Source of the DNA: an uncultured Eubacteriales bacterium
GTDB taxonomy: Bacteria > Bacillota > Clostridia > Oscillospirales > Acutalibacteraceae
Length of the DNA: 13,435 bases
NCBI GenBank assembly: GCA_948968885.1
Contig: CAREUR010000022.1
Location: 1 to 13,435 of the forward strand
Direction of reading: 5' to 3'
Notes under the pieces: generated by a model
Databases searched by the model: none
Told to the model about the DNA's origin: nothing
Seen by the model: only the letters and a program-made list of their open reading frames with translations
Made by a program: the position numbers and the translations under genes
Shown here: positions 6,225-13,427 of the stretch, piece after piece
Layout of the letters: each line of letters starts with the position of its first letter
Position numbering within the stretch: position 1 is the first letter of the stretch

Positions 6225-7064
6225 TTAAAAGCCGTTATAATGCGAATTTTTTATGATAGAAGGGTAATCTTTATAGCAATAATCTAAGTCGACGCGGCCT
6301 TGAATTCCTGGAACGCTACCGTCACTGGTGTGTTGCCACATTCCATAAGGCGAGGTACAGTCGCAGGTTGGTTGCCAATGGGCGATCCACAACTCGTGAC
6401 CACTGAGTCTGTTCATGTCTAGGTGATATTTTTGAAAATTTAAAAACGTGTAGAAGCCACAATAATAGCCGTTTTCCTTTAGCTTTTGCAGGAAAGTTAG
6501 CACTATGCCGGTCCGCTGTGAGTTGCTCAACGTCATGTGGCACTTGTCCTCAAAGTCCATAAAGACCGGGTACTCCCACTGCGTCCACCGGAGCCTGTTT
6601 ATGAAGAATTCTGCCTCTAGCAAAGCCTCGTGAGTATTGGTTGCGTAGCTATAATGATATGCACCGATTGGCATTCCGACGGCTTTGGCGCCAGATATAT
6701 TTGCTCGAAGTTTTTTATCTGTTTGCTTCTCCCAATTGCTCCAGCCGTAGGAAGTCCGGATGATTGCAAACTCTATGCCAGAATTTTTTACGGCCTGCCA
6801 GTCGATATCGCCGTTGTGATAGGAAACGTCGATACCTTTTTTGCAAGAAGAATTTTGTCTGGCCGCGATAGCTTCAGCATATCCGGGCATGTTTGGAATC
6901 AGAATTCCTGTATTGCTATTGCGGGCCGCAATAGCTTCAGCATATCCAGGCATATTTGGGACTAGAATCGCCTCGGACTTGAAGTTTATGTAAAAACCGG
7001 TGCCTAAAATCGCGAAAAAAACACAGAAAATAACAACTAAGAGCTTCTTTGCACATTTGACCAT
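6225..7064 (-). CDS. GH25 lysozyme-like muramidase with N-terminal anchor and internal repeat
   Basis: This 279-residue exported enzyme is predicted to cut the MurNAc-GlcNAc bond of peptidoglycan. Residues 6-27 are a hydrophobic signal or anchor. The same segment PNMPGYAEAIAAR then occurs twice, at about 36-48 and 57-69. The GH25 domain runs from KKGIDVSYHNGDIDW (about 75-89) to the C-terminus. The expected acidic residues are D79 (GIDVS), D170 and E172 (MDFE), and D259 and D261 in the closing RVDLDYCY. Several Cys (C174, C202, C234, C236, C263) could form disulfides. GAGGTGAG at 7073-7080 lies 8 nt before the ATG. It has its own promoter and ends 1 bp from the deacetylase stop. It may remodel the cell's own wall or attack others; it does not resemble a phage cassette in this setting. 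Confidence 0.9.
   Translation of the reverse strand: MVKCAKKLLVVIFCVFFAILGTGFYINFKSEAILVPNMPGYAEAIAARNSNTGILIPNMPGYAEAIAARQNSSCKKGIDVSYHNGDIDWQAVKNSGIEFAIIRTSYGWSNWEKQTDKKLRANISGAKAVGMPIGAYHYSYATNTHEALLEAEFFINRLRWTQWEYPVFMDFEDKCHMTLSNSQRTGIVLTFLQKLKENGYYCGFYTFLNFQKYHLDMNRLSGHELWIAHWQPTCDCTSPYGMWQHTSDGSVPGIQGRVDLDYCYKDYPSIIKNSHYNGF
6861..6970 (-). repeat. Tandem 63-bp (21-codon) repeat in the GH25 gene
   Basis: Two units, beginning GGCCGC at 6861 and 6924 (plus strand), are 63 bp apart. They differ at about nine of the first ~48 positions, mostly at silent sites, and both encode PNMPGYAEAIAAR. It sits between the membrane anchor and the catalytic domain. Confidence 0.85.
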
Positions 7065-7117
7065 TTTTTCAACTCACCTCAACAATAAATTTGCCAAATT
7101 ATAATAAACTAAGGTTA

Positions 7118-7146
7118 ATTATACCGGTTTTTAAGACAAAATTCAA
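7118..7146 (-). promoter_or_regulatory. Promoter of the GH25 gene
   Basis: On the minus strand, TTGAAT (7146-7141) and TATAAT (7123-7118) are 17 bp apart, about 55 bp before the start codon. Confidence 0.72.
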
Positions 7147-7212
7147 CAACATAATCTGAGTTATTTTGTAAAATTTTTGGAAGAAATTTTGTTCAACATT
7201 TTAAAATGGCTA

Positions 7213-7240
7213 TTGATTTTTACAAAAAATGTGTTATAAT
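7213..7240 (+). promoter_or_regulatory. Promoter of the SRP RNA gene
   Basis: TTGATT (7213-7218) and a perfect TATAAT (7235-7240) are 16 bp apart. Transcription should begin near 7247-7251, matching the inferred RNA 5' end. Confidence 0.72.
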
Positions 7241-7247
7241 AACAAAG

Positions 7248-7490
7248 TAAGTTTGAGGGGCGATGGAGGTAAGCCTGGCACTGGTCAAGGTAAAGTTTTT
7301 TTGCAAATGTGCGCGTGAACACTGAATATGCGCATGAGATGTATGTTTTAATATGTGAGCGGGTGGGCGCTGTGCGGTCTGGCGCCGTGAACCATGTCAG
7401 GCGGGGAACCGAGCAGCATTAAGCGGAGTGCCGGGGGCGATGCAGTCAGTTTGCTCGCTTGCATATTTGAGTGTATATTATTTATTTTTT
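7248..7490 (+). ncRNA. ffs: Signal recognition particle RNA (long, Bacillota type)
   Basis: This is the RNA scaffold of the signal recognition particle, which with Ffh targets membrane and secreted proteins. The S-domain core is clear at 7394-7419: ATGTCAGG, a CGG-GGAA-CCG capped hairpin, then AGCAGCAT. It is enclosed by GGC...GCC pairing (7381-7432). Helix 5 continues outward, for example AATATG (about 7353) with CATATT near 7462 and GAGC with GCTC. The extra ~100 nt on the 5' side (7250-7350) implies the long form with an Alu-like domain, as in Bacillus and Clostridia. I could not fold that part reliably. The T-rich run at 7480-7490 marks a probable 3' end. The position before dnaX matches the scr-dnaX-yaaK-recR order of B. 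subtilis. Both ends are approximate. Confidence 0.88.
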
Positions 7491-7562
7491 GATTTATAGA
7501 CATTGGCGGTTTGTTGCGGTTTTTGCTTTTTGTTTATCTTGTTTGCGAGAGGTAAATTATGT

Positions 7563-9386
7563 ATGCATCAGGCTCTTTACAGAAAATACAGACCCAAAAC
7601 CTTTGCGGACGTCGTGGGGCAGCCGCATGTTACGGTGACTTTGCAGAACGAAATTTTGTCTGGCCGCATTGGACATGCCTATTTGTTTATCGGTTCGCGC
7701 GGAACGGGCAAGACGACTTGTGCGAAGATATTTGCAAAGGCGGTTAATTGCCGTCACGTTGAGGGTGGTAATCCTTGCTGCGAGTGCGAAATGTGCGGAG
7801 AGATTGATTCTGGCGAGGCTATGGATATTGTTGAGCTGGATGCAGCTAGCAATAATGGGGTAAATGATATTCGAGAGATCTGCGAGTCTACCGCCTTTAC
7901 GCCGGCTAAGTCCAAATATCGGGTTTACATCATAGACGAAGTGCACATGCTCTCTGCGGGCGCGTTTAACGCTTTGCTTAAGACTCTCGAAGAGCCGCCG
8001 GCGCACGTTATTTTTATTTTGGCAACTACTGAGGTACATAAGATTCCGGCTACGGTTTTGTCGCGTTGCCAGCGGTTTGAGTTTCATAAGATTTCTGCAG
8101 ATGACATTGTTGGCCGAATTGACTATGTTGCATCGCAGGAAAACGCCAGTATAACTAGGGATGCAGCTTTTTTGATCGCTAAAACCTCCGACGGGGCAAT
8201 GCGGGATGCTTTGGCAATTCTCGATAAGTGCATGGGAACAGCCAAAAATGTTACTGCGGGCGTGGTTACAGACACGGTGGGACTGGCTTCTGGCGAGCAG
8301 ATATTTTTGTTGATGCAGGATATTTTGCGAAAAGTTCCACAGGACGCGCTGGCTGCGATTGGCGAGTTTGATAGATGCTCGAAAAACATGACCCGGCTGG
8401 CGTTTGAGCTGATAAACGGGTTTAGAGATTTGATGCTCATTAAAACCTTAAACGACGCGAAAAAGTTGATGGTTGTCTCGGATGATGACTACTCTAGGTT
8501 GCGTGACTTGGCCAAAAATGTTGCGCTTGAAACGGTAATTTTTATTATGGACACTTTGCAAGCGTCGTTTGAGAAGATGAGCCGGGGGTGCGACGCTAAA
8601 ACGGAGCTAGAGATGTGCGTAATTAAATTGTGCGCACCTCAGTTAAACTATAGTAACGAGGCGCTTGCTAGCCGGATTAATGAATTAGAAAGGAAAATTT
8701 CGAGCCTAACTTCGGGGATTAAGCCTGAGAGAATCCCGACAGGAAGAGATTTGAAGGCAGCTAAAGATGAGAAGCTAGCAAAAGAGTTGACTCCAAGGCA
8801 AGAGAAGGCAGAATTTGCAGATGGGAAAGACCCAAAGGCAATTGCGGCGGAGGATATAGGAAAAGGGGCTGACTCTAGGCAAAATGCGGCGGGCGTTATG
8901 GATAAAGAAACTGGTTCGAAGCAAGTTGCGGAGGAAGATATGGAAAAAAAGGCTGGCGCCCTGCGTAAAAAAGCTGGAGCAGATAAGCAAGAGGCCGCTA
9001 GTTCTAGTGCTTCCAGCGTTGATATGACAGTTTTGCACAAGAATGCTCAAAGAATGGAGAACTGGGCGGAGGTTTTGGACATTTTGAAGGAGTACTCGCG
9101 CACCGTTGCGATGGCTTTTAAGGGTTCGGATGCTTATATTAGCGGGGACTTCGTTTTGATTAACTCTAAGAACGAGATGGCGTTTGAGCTGCTGAGGAAG
9201 TCGAGCCAGCGGGACAAAATAAGGGACGCTATTCGGAGTGTTACGGGGCGGGCCTATAAGCTGGGACCTTACTCTGCGGAGGCTAATGCAAATTCGGATG
9301 CGAGTAAAAGCCGACAGGTGGCGGATCCTTTGAATGATTTAGCTGAGACAGCCCGCAGGCTCGGGATTGACGTTACAGAAATTTGA
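7563..9386 (+). CDS. dnaX: DNA polymerase III subunit tau (and possibly gamma)
   Basis: This is the clamp-loader ATPase of the replisome, 607 residues. The AAA+ domain shows Walker A GSRGTGKTT (44-52), a zinc site C63/C72/C75/C78, Walker B IIDEVH (123-128) and the SRC motif (167-169). The collar domain ends near residue 365. Then comes a Lys/Glu/Ala-rich low-complexity linker (about 382-492) and a C-terminal tau-type domain (about 498-570). I chose ATG 7563 because it gives the family N-terminus MHQALYRKYRPKTF, with GAGAGG 10 nt upstream. Extending to GTG 7503 adds a hydrophobic stretch the family lacks. A frameshift signal in the linker could give a 468-residue gamma form. The gene follows the SRP RNA by about 70 bp with no clear promoter and lies 18 bp before ybaB. 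Confidence 0.96.
   Translation: MHQALYRKYRPKTFADVVGQPHVTVTLQNEILSGRIGHAYLFIGSRGTGKTTCAKIFAKAVNCRHVEGGNPCCECEMCGEIDSGEAMDIVELDAASNNGVNDIREICESTAFTPAKSKYRVYIIDEVHMLSAGAFNALLKTLEEPPAHVIFILATTEVHKIPATVLSRCQRFEFHKISADDIVGRIDYVASQENASITRDAAFLIAKTSDGAMRDALAILDKCMGTAKNVTAGVVTDTVGLASGEQIFLLMQDILRKVPQDALAAIGEFDRCSKNMTRLAFELINGFRDLMLIKTLNDAKKLMVVSDDDYSRLRDLAKNVALETVIFIMDTLQASFEKMSRGCDAKTELEMCVIKLCAPQLNYSNEALASRINELERKISSLTSGIKPERIPTGRDLKAAKDEKLAKELTPRQEKAEFADGKDPKAIAAEDIGKGADSRQNAAGVMDKETGSKQVAEEDMEKKAGALRKKAGADKQEAASSSASSVDMTVLHKNAQRMENWAEVLDILKEYSRTVAMAFKGSDAYISGDFVLINSKNEMAFELLRKSSQRDKIRDAIRSVTGRAYKLGPYSAEANANSDASKSRQVADPLNDLAETARRLGIDVTEI
8930..8968 (+). promoter_or_regulatory. Candidate programmed -1 frameshift signal in dnaX
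   Basis: The heptamer A-AAA-AAG (8945-8951) lies in the zero frame (GAA AAA AAG). An SD-like GGAGG (8930-8934) sits 10 nt upstream. After a -1 slip the frame reads GGC TGG CGC CCT GCG TAA, ending at 8968 and adding GWRPA after residue 463. A stem GCTGGAGC (8973-8980) / GCTTCCAGC (9009-9017) lies downstream, further away than in E. coli. The same GGAGG could instead drive internal initiation at ATG 8940. Confidence 0.6.
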
Positions 9387-9404
9387 ATTTTTGGAGGATG
9401 AATT

Positions 9405-9755
9405 ATGAAGGCAAGGTTACCCAAAGGGTTTGGCGGCGGTGGAGCCGGGAATTTGCAGCAGCTGGCGATGAAAGCTCAGAGGATGCAGAAGGAGATGGAC
9501 ACTTTAACTGGCGAGCTTGACGAGAAGGAATACGCGGCGACGTCTGCTAGCGGCGCCATTAAGGTGACCATTACTGGCAAGCCGGAGGTTAAGAACATTG
9601 AGATTGACCCTCAGATTGTGGACAAGGGCGATGTGGAGATGCTTTCGGACTTGATTATAGTTGCTTTGAACGAGGCTATCCGCGAGGCTTCGGCAGAAAG
9701 AAGCGAAAAAATGGACGCGTTGTCGGCGGGGCTCAATATGCCGGGGTTGTTTTAA
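9405..9755 (+). CDS. ybaB: YbaB/EbfC-family nucleoid-associated protein
   Basis: This is a 116-residue small DNA-binding protein of the YbaB/EbfC family, which forms dimers and is often encoded between dnaX and recR. It has a Gly-rich start (KGFGGGGAGN), a helix LQQLAMKAQRMQKEMDTLT, a sheet core (AIKVTITGKPEVKNIEIDP) and a C-terminal helix (LIIVALNEAIREASAERSEK), the usual layout. GGAGG at 9393-9397 lies 7 nt before the ATG. Its exact role is not well settled in the family; suggested links are to nucleoid structure and repair. It lies 18 bp after dnaX and 3 bp before recR, consistent with one transcript. Confidence 0.94.
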   Translation: MKARLPKGFGGGGAGNLQQLAMKAQRMQKEMDTLTGELDEKEYAATSASGAIKVTITGKPEVKNIEIDPQIVDKGDVEMLSDLIIVALNEAIREASAERSEKMDALSAGLNMPGLF

Positions 9756-9758
9756 GTC

Positions 9759-10361
9759 ATGATGGAATATAATGTATTACCGCTTGCAAGGCTGGTTGAG
9801 CAATTTGAGCGGTTGCCTGGCATTGGAAAGCGGACGGCGCAGAGGCTGGCTTATTTTGTTTTGCAAATGTCCGATGGGGACGCGAGGGAGTTTGCTGCAG
9901 CCATCATTGAGGCACATGAGAAAATCAAGTATTGCAAGGTGTGCAAGAATTTGACGGATCAAGATTTGTGCCATGTTTGCCGAAATAGCGCCAGGGATAA
10001 AAGTATTATCTGCGTGGTGGAGGACCCGCGCGACGTTTTGGCTTTGGAGAAAACCGGTGAATTTTCGGGTTCTTTTCATGTTTTGCATGGAGTGATTTCT
10101 CCGCTAAATGGCGTTGGACCGGACCAAATTTACATCAAAGAGCTGCTGGGACGAATTTCTGCCGAGCCTATAAAAGAAGTCATAATGGCGACGAACCCCA
10201 CGGTGGAGGGCGAGGCGACGGCTATGTATATCTCTAAATTGTTAAAACCGCTTGGAGTTAAAGTTACTCGGCTGGCGTATGGGATTCCGGTGGGCGGCGA
10301 CCTTGAATACGCAGACGAAGTGACTCTTTCGAGAGCGTTGCTTGGCAGAAACGAGATTTGA
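9759..10361 (+). CDS. recR: Recombination mediator protein RecR
   Basis: RecR works with RecO (and RecF) to load RecA at single-strand gaps. The 200-residue protein shows the N-terminal helix-hairpin-helix (RLPGIGKRTAQRLAY, 18-32), a four-Cys zinc motif (C59, C62, C71, C74), the Toprim start ICVVEDPRD (84-92), NPTVEGEATA (146-155) and the closing YGIPVGGDLEYAD (174-186). All are standard. The start is ATG 9759 or the adjacent ATG 9762. No clear SD precedes either, and the ybaB stop is 3 nt away, so translation is probably coupled to ybaB. Confidence 0.96.
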   Translation: MMEYNVLPLARLVEQFERLPGIGKRTAQRLAYFVLQMSDGDAREFAAAIIEAHEKIKYCKVCKNLTDQDLCHVCRNSARDKSIICVVEDPRDVLALEKTGEFSGSFHVLHGVISPLNGVGPDQIYIKELLGRISAEPIKEVIMATNPTVEGEATAMYISKLLKPLGVKVTRLAYGIPVGGDLEYADEVTLSRALLGRNEI

Positions 10362-10419
10362 CGAGGTTCTTTGAGATTTGTTTTTGAGTCTTGAGCTAAT
10401 TTTTGTTTGGCTTTTGCTG

Positions 10420-10448
10420 TTGACAAGGAAGCGATTTTGTGATATAAT
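10420..10448 (+). promoter_or_regulatory. Sigma-A type promoter of smpB (and probably ssrA)
   Basis: A perfect TTGACA (10420-10425) and a perfect TATAAT (10443-10448) are 17 bp apart, about 68 bp before smpB. No other promoter is seen before the tmRNA gene. Confidence 0.9.
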
Positions 10449-10515
10449 TTGGTTTAAGAATCTGCGCTTTTGGCGGTGGATTTTTGCATTCTGAAAAGGT
10501 GCGAAGGTGCTTGGC

Positions 10516-10980
10516 ATGAAGAATGAGACTTTTGAAACGGTTGCGCAAAATAAAAAGGCTTTCCATAATTACTTTGTGGAAGAGAAATTTGAGACTGGAA
10601 TTGAGCTTTTTGGCACAGAAGTTAAATCGGTTCGCTTGGGCAAAGTCTCTTTGAAAGAGGCTTGGTGCAGCATTACGGATGGTCAGCTTTTGCTCAATGG
10701 GATGCACATTTCGCCTTATGAAAAGGGGAACATTTTTAATAAAGACCCGGTGCGAGTTAAGCGGCTGTTGATGCACAAGCGCGAAATTATGCGGCTTTTG
10801 GGGCTCATTAAGCAAGCGGGGTATACTTTGGTGCCTTTGTCGGTTTATTTTAAGGGCTCGCTGGTTAAAGTCTGCGTGGGCCTTTGCAAGGGTAAAAAGC
10901 TCTACGACAAGCGCAGCGTGATGGCTAAAAAGGATGCTCAAAGGAAGATTGAACGCACTATTAAGGAATATAATCGTTGA
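10516..10980 (+). CDS. smpB: SsrA-binding protein SmpB
   Basis: SmpB binds the tRNA-like domain of tmRNA and carries it into the A site of stalled ribosomes, mimicking a codon-anticodon helix. The 154 residues match the family length. Family signatures are NKKAFHNYFVEEKFETGIEL (12-31), GTEVKSVR (33-40), HISPYEKGN (64-72), KRLLMHK (82-88) and the basic tail with GKKLYDKR (126-133), which becomes structured in the mRNA channel. GAAGGTG at 10503-10509 lies 6 nt before ATG 10516. A GTG at 10507 falls within that SD and was not used. It stops 15 bp before ssrA. Confidence 0.96.
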   Translation: MKNETFETVAQNKKAFHNYFVEEKFETGIELFGTEVKSVRLGKVSLKEAWCSITDGQLLLNGMHISPYEKGNIFNKDPVRVKRLLMHKREIMRLLGLIKQAGYTLVPLSVYFKGSLVKVCVGLCKGKKLYDKRSVMAKKDAQRKIERTIKEYNR

Positions 10981-10995
10981 GGCCGGTATAAACAT

Positions 10996-11341
10996 GGGGA
11001 TGTAATGGGTTCGACGGGGATTGTGAGTCTTGGTAAGCGAGTAGCGGTGCGGATACGCTTTAAACTTCGCAATTTTTTAAATTAAACGCAAACGTTGAAA
11101 TTCCAGTTGCTTAATTAAGCGGCCGTCTTTTTAGGGATTACTGCGGCCCTTAAAAGGCGTTAATTAGCAGTGAACGTGAACTAAGCTTTGGCTTCAGGCT
11201 TAGTCATGATTTAGAGCCTACCGCGGCTTAAAGCCTGTTATTGGGCGTTTTGCCAAGGGAATTTTAATTCAATAACTACACTCGTAGAAAGCCCTGATAA
11301 ACGGTTTTCGGACAGGGGTTCAATTCCCCTCATCTCCACCA
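10996..11341 (+). ncRNA. ssrA: Transfer-messenger RNA (tmRNA)
   Basis: tmRNA rescues stalled ribosomes and adds a degradation tag. The 5' end GGGGATG pairs with CATCTCC (11331-11337) to form the seven-pair acceptor stem. The third pair is G-U, the alanyl-tRNA synthetase identity mark. The T-arm AGGGG-TTCAATT-CCCCT (11314-11330) and an encoded CCA (11339-11341) complete the tRNA-like domain. The early motif GGGTTCGACGGGGAT is typical. The tag frame starts at GCA (11088) in the context AAACGCAAACG and reads ANVEIPVA, then TAA at 11112-11114, with another stop just after. The tag is shorter than usual and ends VA. The length (346 nt) is normal for a one-piece tmRNA. Convincing terminator structure right after it is not visible. 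Confidence 0.97.
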
Positions 11342-11395
11342 GATGGCGCTAAGCTTGAATTTGTATGATTTTTATTGTTGGGAGAAGGCTATTTT

Positions 11396-12508
11396 ATGAA
11401 AAAGAAACATTGGTTTTTGAGGATTTTTTCATTTTTTGCGATATTTTCGTTTTTGATAAATTGTATGTGCTGTTCTGCATCCGCGGTTCAAGAGGAGCAA
11501 AAAGTTAGCTTGGAGGAGGTGCTGGATAGCTTTGGGTTCAGTGGTAAGGAGCGTTATGATGCCTTTAAGTTTATATGCGAAAAAGCAGGAGTCTCTTTGC
11601 CCGACGAGTTTGGCACCCACGAATTTTTGCAACTGGTTGAATTAACGCAAAAACGCTTTGTAAACAGGAAAGATAAGCAAGAACGCTGGGAAACAACTGA
11701 CCTTAATTGGATGGATCAAGACGTAACGCTTTTAAACGAAAATTTTGCAAAATTAAATTTGGTTGACGCTGTTTTTTATGGCTGGAGAGAAGACCAGTAT
11801 GCTAAGCAGTATAAAGCGCAATACGATGCTGTTTGCATATTAGGGGCGCGCAGATCTGAGATGGAAAAGCGCATTAAATTTGTTGAGCAGTTGGTTAAAG
11901 AAAGATATCATTTTGCTTGGGTAGTTTTGTTGACAGGGGCAAGGCCCGCTACAGTTGGAGTAGATGGAACCGCAGAGGAAATTGAAGAAATTGCTCAGCA
12001 TTTTGGAATAAGTAGCAGCGAAGTCACTGAGGCGCATATTTTTAAGTATTTGTACGAACAGTCTTGGCTAAATAAGGGTGACTTTGCCCTTGTTGTGATT
12101 GATACTCCGGCAAGAGATGGCAGACGGCCAACAACGCAGACGACTGTTGAGGATTTTTGCAAATGGAATGAGGAACATGGAAATAAAATTGAGGATGCAT
12201 TGTTTATCTCTAGTCAGCCCTATGTTGCTTATCAAACGGCGATTATTGAGGAGATTTTGAGGCAAAACAATAGTGATTTGTTGTTTAGAGTAGCTGGAGA
12301 CGGCTATGTGCCTAGTGATAATTCTGTTAAAACTTTGGCCGGAGCTTTGGGGTCGTATATTTGGGCAAAGATGCCGAATTGTCTGAGGTATTTTAATTTT
12401 AAAATTAAGTCTGATGAAGATTTAGAGATGACCAGGCGTTTATACGGTCACATGATGTGGATTTATAATCATCTGCCTTTTTCGTGGGGCTTAATTAGTG
12501 CAGATTAG
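11396..12508 (+). CDS. Exported protein, weakly DUF218/YdcF-like
   Basis: I do not firmly recognise this 370-residue protein. It has a Sec signal peptide (basic MKKKHWFLR, hydrophobic core, likely cleavage after CSASA at residue 30). Residues 143-310 alternate strands and helices in a way that recalls the DUF218 (YdcF/SanA) fold. DAVCILGARRSEMEKRI (144-160) would be the first strand plus helix, VVLLTGARPAT (176-186) the second. IDTPARDGRRPTTQTT (235-250) corresponds to the T-rich segment and DALFISSQPYVAYQ (267-280) to a later strand and loop. The biochemical role is unknown. GGGAG/AGAAGG at 11380-11388 lies 7 nt before the ATG. It follows the tmRNA by about 55 bp and precedes another exported gene by 43 bp, probably as one transcript. 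Confidence 0.75.
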   Translation: MKKKHWFLRIFSFFAIFSFLINCMCCSASAVQEEQKVSLEEVLDSFGFSGKERYDAFKFICEKAGVSLPDEFGTHEFLQLVELTQKRFVNRKDKQERWETTDLNWMDQDVTLLNENFAKLNLVDAVFYGWREDQYAKQYKAQYDAVCILGARRSEMEKRIKFVEQLVKERYHFAWVVLLTGARPATVGVDGTAEEIEEIAQHFGISSSEVTEAHIFKYLYEQSWLNKGDFALVVIDTPARDGRRPTTQTTVEDFCKWNEEHGNKIEDALFISSQPYVAYQTAIIEEILRQNNSDLLFRVAGDGYVPSDNSVKTLAGALGSYIWAKMPNCLRYFNFKIKSDEDLEMTRRLYGHMMWIYNHLPFSWGLISAD

Positions 12509-12551
12509 CAAGTAAATTGGGAATTAAAAAGTTTATTAGGAGGATTTTAAA

Positions 12552-13382
12552 TTGAAAAAGTTTATATCGGTTATATTGTCGGCTGCGGTTTGTTTTGGCT
12601 TTACGTCGACAGCAGGAAGGGCTCAGACCAATTATAATCGCGAAATTTATCAGAATTACTCGCGTACGCGTGGATGTGAGGCTATAACCAATATCGATAA
12701 TGTATATACCGGAGAGATAACGTTGTCGCGGCCTGGTAAGGATGTCTTTAATGAGCTAGGAAAATATTATAAAAACGTAAACATAAGATATTATTTAGAG
12801 GCTACGGACAAAGAAATTACGGAACAACAGGCTTTATCAGACTTAAATCACTATAATTCAGGCTCAAATTTTACTTTTGTGATAAAAGACAAAGATGGCA
12901 AGGCGGCTGGCGCGGTTGTTTTGTCGTGTCTATCGGATTACGTTAACATTGCTTATTGGATTATTCCTGAGTTTAGAGGGCATAGCTATGCGGCAAAGGC
13001 TTGCGAGGCGCTTATAAAAGAGGCTCACAAGATAGATCCTTCGATAGTGTTTTTTATTAAGCTAAATGCTGAGAACATTCCTTCGAAAAATGTTGTTAGA
13101 AAGCTGAAAGCGGCTTTGGTGGACACAGAGGAAAACCAAACGGTGATGGATTCTAACGGGCTGCATTATGAAATAGAAGAGCTAGATCCACTTACAATTA
13201 ATTATAAAATTTCCCCTAGGGGCGATGGAAATTACTGGTTTTATATTTTTGAAAATGGCGGGCAAACTTACGCGGGCCTTTGTAGCAAGGAACAAATTTT
13301 GAACTTTACATATAAAAAGATTTTTGATTCTAATGAGTTGGAGCTTGTTAGATTGAGGCATTTTATAAGACTGGTGCATTAA
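12552..13382 (+). CDS. Exported GNAT-fold protein
   Basis: This 276-residue protein starts at TTG (12552), with AGGAGGA ending 7 nt upstream; no ATG fits as well. It has a Sec-type signal peptide (MKKFISVILSAAVCFGFTST, possible cleavage after AGRA at about 24). Residues about 78-190 look like a GCN5-related acetyltransferase: FTFVIKDKDGKAAGAVVL (107-124), motif A YWIIPEFRGHSYAAKACEAL (135-154), and NAENIPSKNVVRKLKA (172-187) as motif B. In the acetyl-CoA loop the usual RGxGxA reads RGHSYA, so one Gly is Ser. The C-terminal ~75 residues are unassigned. GNAT enzymes need acyl-CoA, not expected outside the cell, so the protein may be non-catalytic or the signal may be a membrane anchor. It lies 43 bp after another exported gene. 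Confidence 0.72.
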   Translation: MKKFISVILSAAVCFGFTSTAGRAQTNYNREIYQNYSRTRGCEAITNIDNVYTGEITLSRPGKDVFNELGKYYKNVNIRYYLEATDKEITEQQALSDLNHYNSGSNFTFVIKDKDGKAAGAVVLSCLSDYVNIAYWIIPEFRGHSYAAKACEALIKEAHKIDPSIVFFIKLNAENIPSKNVVRKLKAALVDTEENQTVMDSNGLHYEIEELDPLTINYKISPRGDGNYWFYIFENGGQTYAGLCSKEQILNFTYKKIFDSNELELVRLRHFIRLVH

Positions 13383-13427
13383 TTTTTTATTTTAATTATT
13401 ACATAGATAGGAGAGCCGGCTTAATTT

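Noticed and set aside
7503..7562. Upstream extension of dnaX from GTG 7503
   Set aside because: It adds 20 hydrophobic residues not found in the family, while ATG 7563 has an SD and gives the conserved N-terminus.
6851..7667. 16-bp identical stretch AATTTTGTCTGGCCGC at 6851-6866 and 7652-7667
   Set aside because: Both copies are inside unrelated coding regions (opposite coding strands), with no flanking similarity or mobile-element features; probably chance.
8648..9040. 130-codon minus-strand ORF in the dnaX linker
   Set aside because: It is a shadow of the low-complexity Lys/Glu/Ala linker; the Ser/Ala-rich translation is what the complement of such codons gives.
10396..10995. 199-codon minus-strand ORF opposite smpB
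   Set aside because: It lies wholly over the smpB promoter and coding region, has no recognisable domain, and arises from codon bias of the real gene.
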